This document shows positions 35,185 to 43,602 of a DNA stretch of 64,000 nt, one piece after another. The notes beneath the pieces are model-generated. The model saw nothing but the letters and a program-made list of their open reading frames with translations. It was not told the DNA's origin and did no database searches. Position 1 is the stretch's first letter. Each line of letters opens with the position of its first letter. This DNA comes from Clostridium_AF sediminicola (lineage in GTDB: Bacteria > Bacillota > Clostridia > Clostridiales > Clostridiaceae): contig NZ_BAABMF010000007.1 of assembly GCF_050402865.1 (NCBI RefSeq), positions 62,001-126,000 of the forward strand. The letters are read 5' to 3'. Position numbers and translations under genes: made by a program.

Positions 35185-35257
35185 ATTATTCATTTTTTAG
35201 CACTCACTGTGCAAATTATTACATTACACTTACTTATAATATACTTAGATTATCATT

Positions 35258-36361
35258 TTACATACTTAAATCATCATTATAGTTTTTAGATATTCTAGAT
35301 TTTATACTTTTTATAAACATTATAATAAGTAATACTATCCCGACATACCCATTGATAACGTATACAATGTTTACAAGCTTAGCAAATGGCAATCCTATTC
35401 CAACTAATAAACCTATTATTGCTAAAATTATCGTCAATACTCTAAATTTAGGGCTTTTATCTTCAGTAAATCTCGAAGAAACTGACCATAACAATGGTAC
35501 TGCAGTAGTATATATCCCCGCAACAATAATTACTGAGAAAACTGTTGCCAATAAAGGATGTACGTTCTCAGCCAAAATTAATGAAGGTATTTGACTACCT
35601 GCTACTTCTTCAATACAAGCCAATAATCCTAATGCAACAATAATTACAGCTAAAGAAAAACTTATTGCCCCTAATATAGCTCCATATGCTGCTTCTTTTT
35701 TACTATTAGCAGTAGCACCCATCGCTGATAAAAATCCTGCTAACCACAACATACAAAATCCTACATAAGAGCCTGCTGCAAAAAACCAATTAGTTGATGC
35801 TTTTGTTAAAGTAAGAGTCTGTACTAATTCACTTGACTTTGCAAGTCCATCTAAATTACTAAAAATTGAAATTAAGCCTAATGCTATCGATATAACTACT
35901 ATGGTTGGACCAATCTTTCCAATTATATCAACGATACGGCCTAGACCAAATAACACAGTCATACCTGCTAAAAAAGCCATTGTTATTCCGCCAACATAAA
36001 CTGGCAAACCAAAATGCTGATTAAATGTAGCTCCAGCTCCAGCTATCATTACTATAAATGACAAGTAAATAAAAAGTATAGAAAAATAATCAAAGAATGT
36101 TCCTAATATATTACCGCAATAATACTTATATATGTCACTACCCTTTTCAAATTTATTTTCTTGTCCTACTGTTATGAAACTAACCCCTACATACAAAAGT
36201 AGAATAAGGACGACAAATGAACCAGCAATCCCCATAAACCCATATGATGAAAAATACTGTAATACCTCTTGACCTGTTGCAAATCCAGAACCTATTAAAA
36301 AAGCTATAAAAGCTCCAGCAAATGTTATCACTGTTTTCATATTAACTGTTTGCTCTTTCAT
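35258..36361 (-). CDS. YkvI-type membrane protein, putative transporter
   Basis: A 367-residue inner-membrane protein with about ten hydrophobic segments. The N-terminal VITFAGAFIAFLIGSGFATGQEVLQYFSSYG contains the unwound GSGFATGQE stretch seen in amino-acid/cation symporter-like folds, and FCMLWLAGFLSAMGATANSKKEA is typical of YkvI-type proteins. The substrate is unknown; its place between two glycine reductase operons hints at an amino acid or amine. It does not look like BrnQ (12 segments, longer). It has its own sigma-A promoter and terminator, so it is a separate unit. Confidence 0.8.
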   Translation of the reverse strand: MKEQTVNMKTVITFAGAFIAFLIGSGFATGQEVLQYFSSYGFMGIAGSFVVLILLLYVGVSFITVGQENKFEKGSDIYKYYCGNILGTFFDYFSILFIYLSFIVMIAGAGATFNQHFGLPVYVGGITMAFLAGMTVLFGLGRIVDIIGKIGPTIVVISIALGLISIFSNLDGLAKSSELVQTLTLTKASTNWFFAAGSYVGFCMLWLAGFLSAMGATANSKKEAAYGAILGAISFSLAVIIVALGLLACIEEVAGSQIPSLILAENVHPLLATVFSVIIVAGIYTTAVPLLWSVSSRFTEDKSPKFRVLTIILAIIGLLVGIGLPFAKLVNIVYVINGYVGIVLLIIMFIKSIKSRISKNYNDDLSM

Positions 36362-36462
36362 AATGACCCCTTTCTAATAAAGAAATATACACTCGCTTTG
36401 AGGATGAGTTTATATATTCATCAAAAAAGTTATTCAAAAAAACACCAGTTATACTTAAATAT

Positions 36463-36492
36463 ATTATATATATAGTTAAAACTTACTGTCAA
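36463..36492 (-). promoter_or_regulatory. Sigma-A promoter of the YkvI-type gene
   Basis: On minus, -35 TTGACA (36492-36487) and -10 TATAAT (36468-36463), 18 bp apart. A GATGAATATATAAACTCATC palindrome lies in the leader. Confidence 0.7.
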
Positions 36493-36503
36493 GGATTTAG
36501 TTT

Positions 36504-37487
36504 TCATTTTTGCCTCAAATCATACTCATTAATCTTATTAAACAACTGTCTTGAACTAATATTTAAATCCTTTGAAGCTTTTGAAACGTTACCATTATAG
36601 CGTTTCAAAACCCAAGCTAAATAATTTTTTTCTGTTTCTTGTTTATATTTTCTTAGAGGAATTACTTTTTTAAATTCATTCTGTTGTACATTCTCTTTAT
36701 CTGGTTTTATAGAATGCATTATAGGTAATCCATTTTCAGTTATTACTCCATTTTCTGATAGAACAACCATTCTATCTAAAATATTTTTTAATTCTCTTAA
36801 ATTACCAGGGTATTCGTACTGAAGTAAAAATTCCTTTACCTGTGGTTCTATATCATGTATTTGTATTTCATTTTCTTCTTGGGACTTTTCTAACATAAAG
36901 TCAATTAAATCCTCTAAATCCTCTCTCCTATCTCTCAGAGAAGGAACCTTTATTACTACTGTGCTTATTCTATAAAAAAAATCTTCTCTAACTTTTTCGT
37001 CTAATACTGCCTTTTTCATATCTATGTTAGTGGCAGTGATTAATCGAAAATTTATTTCTGTTTCTTTGTTGCTACCTACTCTTTGAATTTTTTTAGTTTC
37101 TAATGTTCGTAATAATTTAATTTGTGTAACCAAATTAAGGTCGCCAATTTCATCCAAAAATAATGTACTTTTGTCCGCCATCTCTATTTTCCCTCTTTTA
37201 GCTTTGATGGCTCCAGTAAAAGCTCCTTCTTCATGTCCAAACAGTTCACTTTCCAATAAATTATCTGTATAAGAAGAACAGTTCATAATTATTAATGGAT
37301 TATGATTTCTCTTACTGCAATAATGTATATATTTTGCAGCTACTTCTTTTCCAGAGCCAGACTCACCGATAAGTAAAACATTCACATTTGTTTTAGCAAC
37401 TTTTTCACAAAGATAGAGCATTCTTTGAAATTTTTTACTTTTAGTACTGATACAATATTCTTGTAAAAAATCTTTATTACCTTTCAT
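36504..37487 (-). CDS. Sigma-54 activator without sensor domain
   Basis: A 327-residue bacterial enhancer-binding protein. It has Walker A GESGSGKE (41-48), the sigma-54 contact loop GAFTGA (88-93), Walker B LFLDEIGD (109-116), arginine-finger-like REDFFYRISTVVIKVPSLRDR, and a C-terminal Fis-type helix-turn-helix (NGNVSKASKDLNISSRQLFNKI). There is no N-terminal regulatory domain beyond about 15 residues, as in PspF, so activity must be set by expression, a partner protein or a ligand on the AAA+ domain. It lies between the two glycine reductase operons, both with sigma-54 promoters, and is its likely activator by position. ATG after GGAG. Confidence 0.93.
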   Translation of the reverse strand: MKGNKDFLQEYCISTKSKKFQRMLYLCEKVAKTNVNVLLIGESGSGKEVAAKYIHYCSKRNHNPLIIMNCSSYTDNLLESELFGHEEGAFTGAIKAKRGKIEMADKSTLFLDEIGDLNLVTQIKLLRTLETKKIQRVGSNKETEINFRLITATNIDMKKAVLDEKVREDFFYRISTVVIKVPSLRDRREDLEDLIDFMLEKSQEENEIQIHDIEPQVKEFLLQYEYPGNLRELKNILDRMVVLSENGVITENGLPIMHSIKPDKENVQQNEFKKVIPLRKYKQETEKNYLAWVLKRYNGNVSKASKDLNISSRQLFNKINEYDLRQK

Positions 37488-37557
37488 TTGTGGTCACACT
37501 CCTTTTTTATTCCTATTTTTACCTTTTGATAATATTGTATCATATTTGATTAAATTA

Positions 37558-37596
37558 AAAGAAATTTTTTTCACTATTTGAGAAATAAATTTCTTT
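37558..37596. promoter_or_regulatory. 39-bp dyad upstream of grdX, probable activator site
   Basis: AAAGAAATTTTTTTC (37558-37572), a 9-nt spacer and GAAATAAATTTCTTT (37582-37596). Its left half is identical over 15 nt to the dyad before trxB and the spacer length is the same. The centre is about 182 bp upstream of the -24 element and 90 bp upstream of the activator gene start, so it could also affect the activator's own expression. Confidence 0.8.
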
Positions 37597-37757
37597 TTCT
37601 TATTTTTTAATCACTTCACTATATCAAAATATTAGAAGTTAATCTTAATTTTATTTGTCTCATAAGCTTCAATTCTCTAGAGTCTATCCCAATTAAATTG
37701 GTTAGTAATATTGGTATCTCTGTTAAAATCCCTATTAAAATAATCATTTTACTTTAT

Positions 37758-37774
37758 TTGGCATACTACTTGCT
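37758..37774 (+). promoter_or_regulatory. Sigma-54 promoter of grdX-grdE-grdB
   Basis: TTGGCATACTACTTGCT fits TTGGCAC-N5-TTGCW with correct spacing. GAGGATG follows 12 nt later, then TTGATA/TATCAA hairpin sequence in the leader before grdX. Confidence 0.9.
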
Positions 37775-37847
37775 GTAAAGAATATTGAGGATGAGTTGAT
37801 AAAATATTATCAAAAAATTTCACTGTTTTTTATAGGAGGTTTATTTT

Positions 37848-38252
37848 ATGTTAGAAGAAAAACAATATCTACTTATTACAAACAACAATAAAGTGTATTT
37901 GAAGTATAAAGATAAGTTTACTGTTATTTTCCAAAATGTTAGCTATTTAGAAATCTTACAACTTGTTCGCGACAAAGTTCATTCTAATTATAAAATTCTA
38001 ACACACCCTATGGCTGGCAGCTTGAAACCAAACCAAACACCATATAAGTCTGTACTTTTAATACCTAGCGATATCATGGATTTCAATAGCATAACGCTTA
38101 TTGAAAATGCAATAGAATCAGCTAATAAGTTTCTTAAATTTAGAAGTTTACCCAAATGGTCAAATTCAATTTTAAATGATTTTAAGACTTTAGATTTATC
38201 TTTTATGGATGGAGCTACACTAAATAAAAGTACCTATATAAACTTGTTATAA
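37848..38252 (+). CDS. grdX: GrdX family protein
   Basis: A 134-residue cytoplasmic protein typical of glycine/sarcosine/betaine reductase loci; its biochemical role is not established. The recognisable core is ILTHPMAGSLKPNQTPYKSVLL, followed by ENAIESANKFLKFR. Start ATG after AGGAGG. It is the first gene after the sigma-54 promoter and precedes grdE by 195 bp. That gap includes an AAAAGTTAT/ATAACTTTT hairpin (about 38393-38415). Confidence 0.88.
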   Translation: MLEEKQYLLITNNNKVYLKYKDKFTVIFQNVSYLEILQLVRDKVHSNYKILTHPMAGSLKPNQTPYKSVLLIPSDIMDFNSITLIENAIESANKFLKFRSLPKWSNSILNDFKTLDLSFMDGATLNKSTYINLL

Positions 38253-38392
38253 ACTTATCTGCCTAAATTATTGAGAAATTTTAGTTTCATGAATTGAACT
38301 AATTATTTTTCAACTTAGGTAAACAAGTCTATCTATATAAGATAAACAACTACACATTTCTGTAATGTTTATCTGCAAATCAAGGGATTATC

Positions 38393-38415
38393 GAAAAGTT
38401 ATTAATATAACTTTT
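38393..38415 (+). other. Hairpin in grdX-grdE gap
   Basis: GAAAAGTTATTAATATAACTTTT forms an AAAAGTTAT/ATAACTTTT stem with a tiny loop, about 30 nt before the grdE start. There is no T-run beyond the stem, so it looks like a processing or translational control structure, not a terminator. Confidence 0.45.
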
Positions 38416-38447
38416 GGCACTCTCAAATTATTAAAGGAGGTAATGTT

Positions 38448-39734
38448 TTGAAGTTAGAATTAGGTAAAATCAAGATTTCTGATGTACAATTTGGTTCTGA
38501 AACAAAAGTTGAAAATGGAACTCTTTATGTAAATAAAGACGAAATAAGTAAATTAGTTTTAGAAGACAAGAGATTAATCAAAGCGGAAGTAGAATTAGCA
38601 AGACCAGGTGAATCAGTAAGGATAGCTCCTGTAAAAGATGTAGTAGAACCAAGAGTAAAGGTATCTGGATCTGGAAAAATTTTCCCTGGAGTAATAAATA
38701 AGGTTAAAACAGTAGGTGAAGGACGTACTCATGCTCTTGTAGGTGCAAACGTTATCACCTGTGGTAAAATTGTAGGTTTCCAAGAAGGTCTTATTGACAT
38801 GTCAGGTCCTACTGCAAAATATACTCCTTTTTCAAAAACATGTAATGTTTGTATTGTAATCGAAGGTAAAGAAGGCATTGAAACTCATGAATATGAGGAA
38901 GCTGGCAGACTAGCTGGATTAAAAGTTGGCGCTTATGTTGGAGAGGCTGGAAAAAATATAGAACCTGATGAAATAGTTACTTATGAAACTAAACCACTTT
39001 TAGAACAAGCTGCTCAATACCCTAATCTCCCTAAAGTAGGATACGTTCATATGCTTCAATCTCAAGGTTTATTGCACGATACTTTTTATTATGGAGTAGA
39101 TGCCAAGACATTCATTCCTACTTTTATGTACCCTACTGAAATCATGGATGGTGCTATTGTTAGTGGAAACTGTGTAGCACCTTGCGATAAAGTTACAACA
39201 TTCCATCACTTTAATAATCCTGTTATTGAAGATTTATACGCAAGACACGGGAAAGATTTAAACTTCATGGGTGTTGTTCTTACCAATGAAAATGTTTGGC
39301 TTATGGATAAAGAACGTTCTTCTGATATGACAGCAAAGTTATGTAAACACTTAGGTTTAGATGGTGTTATCATCACCGAGGAAGGATACGGAAATCCTGA
39401 TACTGACCTTATGATGAACTGTCAAAAGATTCAAAAAGAAGGCATAGATGTTGTTCTTATTACTGATGAGTTCCCAGGTAGAGATGGAAAATCACAATCT
39501 GTAGCTGATACAGTTCCTGAAGCTGATGCTTTAGTATCATGTGGAAATGGTAATATTATCGAGTACTTCCCTCCTATGGAAAAAACTATAGGAACATTAG
39601 AATTCATAGAAACTATGATTGGTGGTTATGAAGGTTCTCTTAAAGAAGACGGAAGTATTGAAGCTGAAATTCAAATAATTATTGCTTCGACAATTGCTAA
39701 CGGTTACAACAAATTAGCAGCAAGAAATTATTAA
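38448..39734 (+). CDS. grdE: Glycine reductase component B, GrdE subunit precursor
   Basis: GrdE is the pyruvoyl subunit of the substrate-binding component B. The 428-residue precursor is cleaved before Cys242 (SGNCVAPCDKVTTFHHF), which becomes the pyruvoyl group that forms a Schiff base with glycine. Other features are GKIVGFQEGLIDMSGPTAKYTPFSKT and TEEGYGNPDTDLMMNCQ. The start is TTG, 6 nt after AAAGGAGG. The paralogues for sarcosine and betaine have the same architecture, so glycine specificity rests on the locus (with grdA, grdC, grdD, trxA, trxB) and is likely but not proved. Confidence 0.93.
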   Translation: MKLELGKIKISDVQFGSETKVENGTLYVNKDEISKLVLEDKRLIKAEVELARPGESVRIAPVKDVVEPRVKVSGSGKIFPGVINKVKTVGEGRTHALVGANVITCGKIVGFQEGLIDMSGPTAKYTPFSKTCNVCIVIEGKEGIETHEYEEAGRLAGLKVGAYVGEAGKNIEPDEIVTYETKPLLEQAAQYPNLPKVGYVHMLQSQGLLHDTFYYGVDAKTFIPTFMYPTEIMDGAIVSGNCVAPCDKVTTFHHFNNPVIEDLYARHGKDLNFMGVVLTNENVWLMDKERSSDMTAKLCKHLGLDGVIITEEGYGNPDTDLMMNCQKIQKEGIDVVLITDEFPGRDGKSQSVADTVPEADALVSCGNGNIIEYFPPMEKTIGTLEFIETMIGGYEGSLKEDGSIEAEIQIIIASTIANGYNKLAARNY

Positions 39735-39751
39735 TAGGAGGATATATCATT

Positions 39752-41062
39752 ATGAGTAAATATAGAGTTGTTCATTATATAAATAACTTTTTTGCTGGTA
39801 TCGGCGGAGAAGAGAAAGCTGATATTCCACCACAATTAAAAGAAGGCGCTATAGGTCCTGGTTTAGCATTAGCAGCTGGTCTTGGTAATGATTATGAAAT
39901 AGTTGCTACTGTTATTTGTGGTGATTCATATTTTGGTGAAAATTTAGAAAGTGCAAAAAAAGAATTAATGGATATGATAAAAGAATTTAAGCCCGATTTA
40001 TTTGTAGCAGGTCCTGCATTTAATGCAGGTAGATATGGTACTGCTTGTGGAACTATGGCTTTGGAAGTTGAAAAAGAATTAAACATACCTGTAATAACTG
40101 CAATGTATCCTGAAAACCCTGGTGTAGATATGTTCAGAAAAGATTTATACATTATTGAAACTGCTATCTCTGCAGCAAGCATGAAATCTGCTGTTAAGAA
40201 TATCTGCTTACTTGCAAAAAAATTAGTTAATAAAGAAGAAATTCTTTCAGGTTCAGAAGAAGGATATCTTGAAAGAGGAATCAGAGTAAATTACTTTAAT
40301 GAAAAAAGAGGATCTGAAAGAGCTATTGATATGCTTTTAAAGAAAATAAGCAAAGACGAGTATGCTACCGAGTACCCTATGCCTACTTTTGATAGAGTTG
40401 ATCCTGTTGCTCCTGTTCCAGATATATCTAAAGTTAAGGTTTGTGTAGTTACTTCAGGTGGTGTAGTTCCTCAAGGAAACCCAGATAGAATCGAATCTTC
40501 TAGTGCAACAAAATATGGTATTTATGATATTTCAGAAATGGATACCATGAAAAAAGAAGATTTTATGACAATACATGGAGGATATGATAGAGCCTTTGTA
40601 ACTGAAGATCCAAACTTAGTTATTCCTCTAGATGTACTTAGAGAATATGAAAAAGAAGGAATCATTGGTGAACTCGCTAACTACTTTGTATCTACAACTG
40701 GTACAGGTACTTCAGTAGGAAATGCTAAAGGTTTTGGAGAGTCTTTCAGTAAAAAACTTGTAGAAGATGGAATAGGTGCAGTTCTACTTACTTCAACCTG
40801 AGGAACTTGTACTCGTTGCGGCGCAACGATGGTAAAAGAAATTGAAAGAGCTGGAATTCCTGTAGTTCACTTAGCTACTATAATTCCAATATCTTTAACA
40901 ATCGGAGCAAATAGAATTGTTCCAACTGTAAGTATTCCTCACCCATTAGGAAACCCAGCTTTATCTTATGAAGATAGTAAAGATATTAGATATAAGTTAG
41001 TAAAAAAAGCTTTGAAAGCTTTAGAAACTGAAGTATCAGAACAAACTGTTTTTGAAGATTAA
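39752..41062 (+). CDS. grdB: Glycine reductase component B selenoprotein (selenocysteine at UGA)
   Basis: GrdB is the selenoprotein of component B that attacks the Schiff-base-activated glycine and passes the carboxymethyl group to GrdA. The 436-residue frame crosses an in-frame TGA at 40799-40801, read as Sec350 in STUGTCTRCGATMVKEIERAG, the family signature. A perfect CGTTGC-GGC-GCAACG hairpin starts 13 nt after the TGA (40814-40828) and is a good SECIS candidate. The N-terminus is MSKYRVVHYINNFFAGIGGEEKAD after AGGAGG. A naive ORF search would call two genes, 39752-40801 and 40829-41062; they are one. Confidence 0.97.
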
Positions 41063-41090
41063 TTATAATTGAAATTACTTTAACAAAAAT

Positions 41091-41128
41091 AAGGTGTGCT
41101 CAAAATTAAATTGAGCACACCTTTTTAT
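41091..41128 (+). terminator. Terminator after grdB
   Basis: AAGGTGTGCTCAA (41091-41103) pairs with TTGAGCACACCTT (41111-41123), followed by TTTATATTTCCC. Confidence 0.88.
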
Positions 41129-41219
41129 ATTTCCCTACTCTGCCCCAAAACATATTTTTAATCTGTAACAAACTTTTTCTTTAAAAAGTACAAACATTAT
41201 CTAAGGAAACTATAAATTC

Positions 41220-41248
41220 TTGATAATTTATTTAAAAAGTGCTATATT
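41220..41248 (+). promoter_or_regulatory. Sigma-A promoter of nadABC
   Basis: -35 TTGATA (41220-41225) and -10 TATATT (41243-41248) with a 17-bp spacer. Confidence 0.7.
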
Positions 41249-41249
41249 A

Positions 41250-41275
41250 TTTACAAGTGTATATACACCTGTAAA
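41250..41275 (+). promoter_or_regulatory. 26-bp operator-like dyad at the nadA start site
   Basis: TTTACAAGTGTAT and ATACACCTGTAAA form a dyad with one mismatch, beginning 1 bp after the -10, over the expected start of transcription. This is a repressor position. The ACA-GTGT words are like those of NiaR-type niacin-responsive operators of Firmicutes, but I cannot confirm the family. Confidence 0.6.
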
Positions 41276-41368
41276 TCCATACTGTTTTGTAAAATAAAAT
41301 ATTATAAAGATTCCAATTCAAATATTGATTTTGGTTTCTCTAAAGATAATATTAAAGGAGAGATATAT

Positions 41369-42292
41369 ATGACCCCTACTGAATTTAAGAAAAAAATTAT
41401 TGAGCTTAAGAAGGAAAAGAATGCAGTTATTTTAGCACATTACTATGTTGATAAAGATATTCAAGAAATTGCCGATGAGGTTGGAGACTCATTTTATTTG
41501 AGTAAGACTGCGAAAAATTGTAAAGAAAATACCATTGTTTTTTGTGGAGTCAACTTTATGGCAGAAAGTGCAAAAATCTTATCACCAGAAAAAAAGGTTC
41601 TTATCCCTGTTAATAATGCCTTTTGTCCAATGGCAAATATGGTTGATGAAGAAGGAATTCTAAGTATGAAAGAAAAGCATCCAGACGCAAAAGTAGTTTG
41701 TTATGTAAATTCTACTGCCGAAGTAAAAGCAGTATCAGATATATGCTGTACTTCATCAAATGCAGTTAAAATTGTAAATAACCTTGATGCAGATAAAATC
41801 ATTTTTGTACCTGATAAAAATCTAGGTTCATATGTTGCTGAACAAGTAAAAGACAAAGAAATCATTTTATGGGATGGTTATTGTTGGGTTCATGATGAAG
41901 TAACTGAAGAAAGATTACTTAAAGTACAAGCTGAAAGTTTAAAGAATGATGAGAAAGTTGCTACATTAGTTCATCCTGAATGTAGAAAAAATATTAGGGA
42001 CAAGGCTGATTTTGTTGGAAGTACTGGACAGATAATAGCGTTTGCAGGAAAAGCAGATTATGACAAATATATAATAGTTACTGAAGGTGGCATAAAACAT
42101 AAGTTAACTGAAAAATATCCTGAAAAAGAATTTATTTTTGTGCCATTAATGCATTGTTTCACTATGAAAAAGATAATTCTTGAAAACTTATATGAATGTT
42201 TGAATGAAGAAAAATTTGAAGTTAATTTGGATGAAAAGGTTATAAATAAAGCCTCTCATTCACTCCAAAATATGCTTAAACTAGGTAAGTAG
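41369..42292 (+). CDS. nadA: Quinolinate synthase
   Basis: NadA condenses iminoaspartate with DHAP to quinolinate using a 4Fe-4S cluster. The 307-residue protein has VILAHYYVDKDIQEIADEVGDS, the cluster cysteines in VFCGVNFMAESAKIL, VCYVNSTAEVKAVSDICCTSSNA and HPECRKNIRDKADFVGSTGQI, and PDKNLGSYVAEQ. Start ATG after AAAGGAG. First gene of nadA-nadB-nadC, 8 bp before nadB. Confidence 0.97.
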   Translation: MTPTEFKKKIIELKKEKNAVILAHYYVDKDIQEIADEVGDSFYLSKTAKNCKENTIVFCGVNFMAESAKILSPEKKVLIPVNNAFCPMANMVDEEGILSMKEKHPDAKVVCYVNSTAEVKAVSDICCTSSNAVKIVNNLDADKIIFVPDKNLGSYVAEQVKDKEIILWDGYCWVHDEVTEERLLKVQAESLKNDEKVATLVHPECRKNIRDKADFVGSTGQIIAFAGKADYDKYIIVTEGGIKHKLTEKYPEKEFIFVPLMHCFTMKKIILENLYECLNEEKFEVNLDEKVINKASHSLQNMLKLGK

Positions 42293-42300
42293 GTGATTAT

Positions 42301-43602
42301 ATGAAAATTAGTACTGATGTATTAATTGTAGGAAGTGGCCTTGCAGGGCTCTATGCAGCTCTTCATTTGAAAGAAGACTTAAACGTAACTATCGTAACAA
42401 AATCCACTGCAGATAATTGCAACACCTATCTTGCTCAGGGAGGTATTTCAACTGTTTTAAATGACGAAGATGAATCATTATTTGTTGAAGATACCCTTAG
42501 AGCAGGATCGTATAAAAATGACATAAATGCTGTTCGTATTCTTGCTACAGATACCAGGCCAAATATAGAATTTGTAGAAAATATAGGAGTAGATTTTGAT
42601 AAAAATGATTCGGGCTATAATTACACTAGAGAAGGTGCACATAGTGTAAATAGAATTGTACATTATAAGGATTATACAGGTAAGCAAGTTTTTGAATGTT
42701 TGTATAAAGAAGTAATAAATAGAAAAAATATTAATATAATTGAAAATTGTTGTATAGTAGATTTATTAAAAGATAGTAATAATGCAATAGGAGCTATTGG
42801 TTTAATAGATGATGAAGTTATAACTTTTAATTCTAAAATAACAATATTAGCAACTGGTGGAATAGGTGGACTATTTAAAAATTCTACTAATCAAAGAGGA
42901 GTTGCTGCTGAAGGTATAGCTATAGCTATTAGAAATGGGATCAAAGTAAAAAACTTAAATTTTGTTCAATTCCACCCTACTGCATTATATGAAGAAGAAA
43001 ATAATGATAGAAGATTTTTGATATCTGAGTCAGTAAGAGGTGAAGGCGGAATATTGGTTAATAAATATGGTAATAGATTTGTTAATGAACTTCTTTCTAG
43101 AGATGTGGTTTCAAGAGAAATTATCAAAGAAGAGAAAAAGACGGAATGGCCTTGTGTGTACTTGGATATTTCAAACATGACTAGTGATTATATTATTGAT
43201 AGATTTCCTAGTATCTACAAAGGATGTTATGAAAGAGGTATAGATATTACAAAAGAGAAGATACCAGTTACTTCTGTTCAGCACTATTTTATGGGAGGAA
43301 TTGATGTAGATTTCAATTGTAAAACATCTATGAATAATCTTTTTGCTTGTGGAGAAGTAAGTTGCACCGGTGTTCATGGTTCTAATAGACTTGCAAGTAA
43401 CTCATTGCTTGAAGCCTTGGTTTTTTCAAGAAGAGCAGCAAATTATATAAATGATACCATTTCCAAAACATCTATTATGAGTTTTGAAAGTGATTTAGCT
43501 AAAAGTAAGGTAAATAAAATTTTAGATTTAAATAGAAAAGTCGCAGTTTACGAATTCAGTAAAGTATTGGGGGACAAGAAAAATGAACTGGCTAGTTGTT
43601 GA
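42301..43602 (+). CDS. nadB: L-aspartate oxidase
   Basis: An FAD enzyme that oxidises aspartate to iminoaspartate for NadA; in anaerobes fumarate can replace oxygen as acceptor. The 433-residue protein has the FAD motif VLIVGSGLAGLYAALHL, YLAQGGIS, FVQFHPTALYEE, VRGEGGILVNKYGNRF and GEVSCTGVHGSNRLASNSLLEALVF. It is shorter at the C-terminus than the Escherichia coli enzyme, which is common in clostridia. Its last 20 nt overlap nadC, so the two are coupled. Confidence 0.96.
   Translation: MKISTDVLIVGSGLAGLYAALHLKEDLNVTIVTKSTADNCNTYLAQGGISTVLNDEDESLFVEDTLRAGSYKNDINAVRILATDTRPNIEFVENIGVDFDKNDSGYNYTREGAHSVNRIVHYKDYTGKQVFECLYKEVINRKNINIIENCCIVDLLKDSNNAIGAIGLIDDEVITFNSKITILATGGIGGLFKNSTNQRGVAAEGIAIAIRNGIKVKNLNFVQFHPTALYEEENNDRRFLISESVRGEGGILVNKYGNRFVNELLSRDVVSREIIKEEKKTEWPCVYLDISNMTSDYIIDRFPSIYKGCYERGIDITKEKIPVTSVQHYFMGGIDVDFNCKTSMNNLFACGEVSCTGVHGSNRLASNSLLEALVFSRRAANYINDTISKTSIMSFESDLAKSKVNKILDLNRKVAVYEFSKVLGDKKNELASC

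Noticed and set aside
35258..36361. Branched-chain amino acid carrier BrnQ
   Set aside because: Length (367 residues), segment number and motifs fit YkvI-type proteins better.
40799..40831. grdB seen as two genes
   Set aside because: The TGA is in the STUGTCTRCG motif and the second part has no ribosome site; a SECIS-like hairpin follows.
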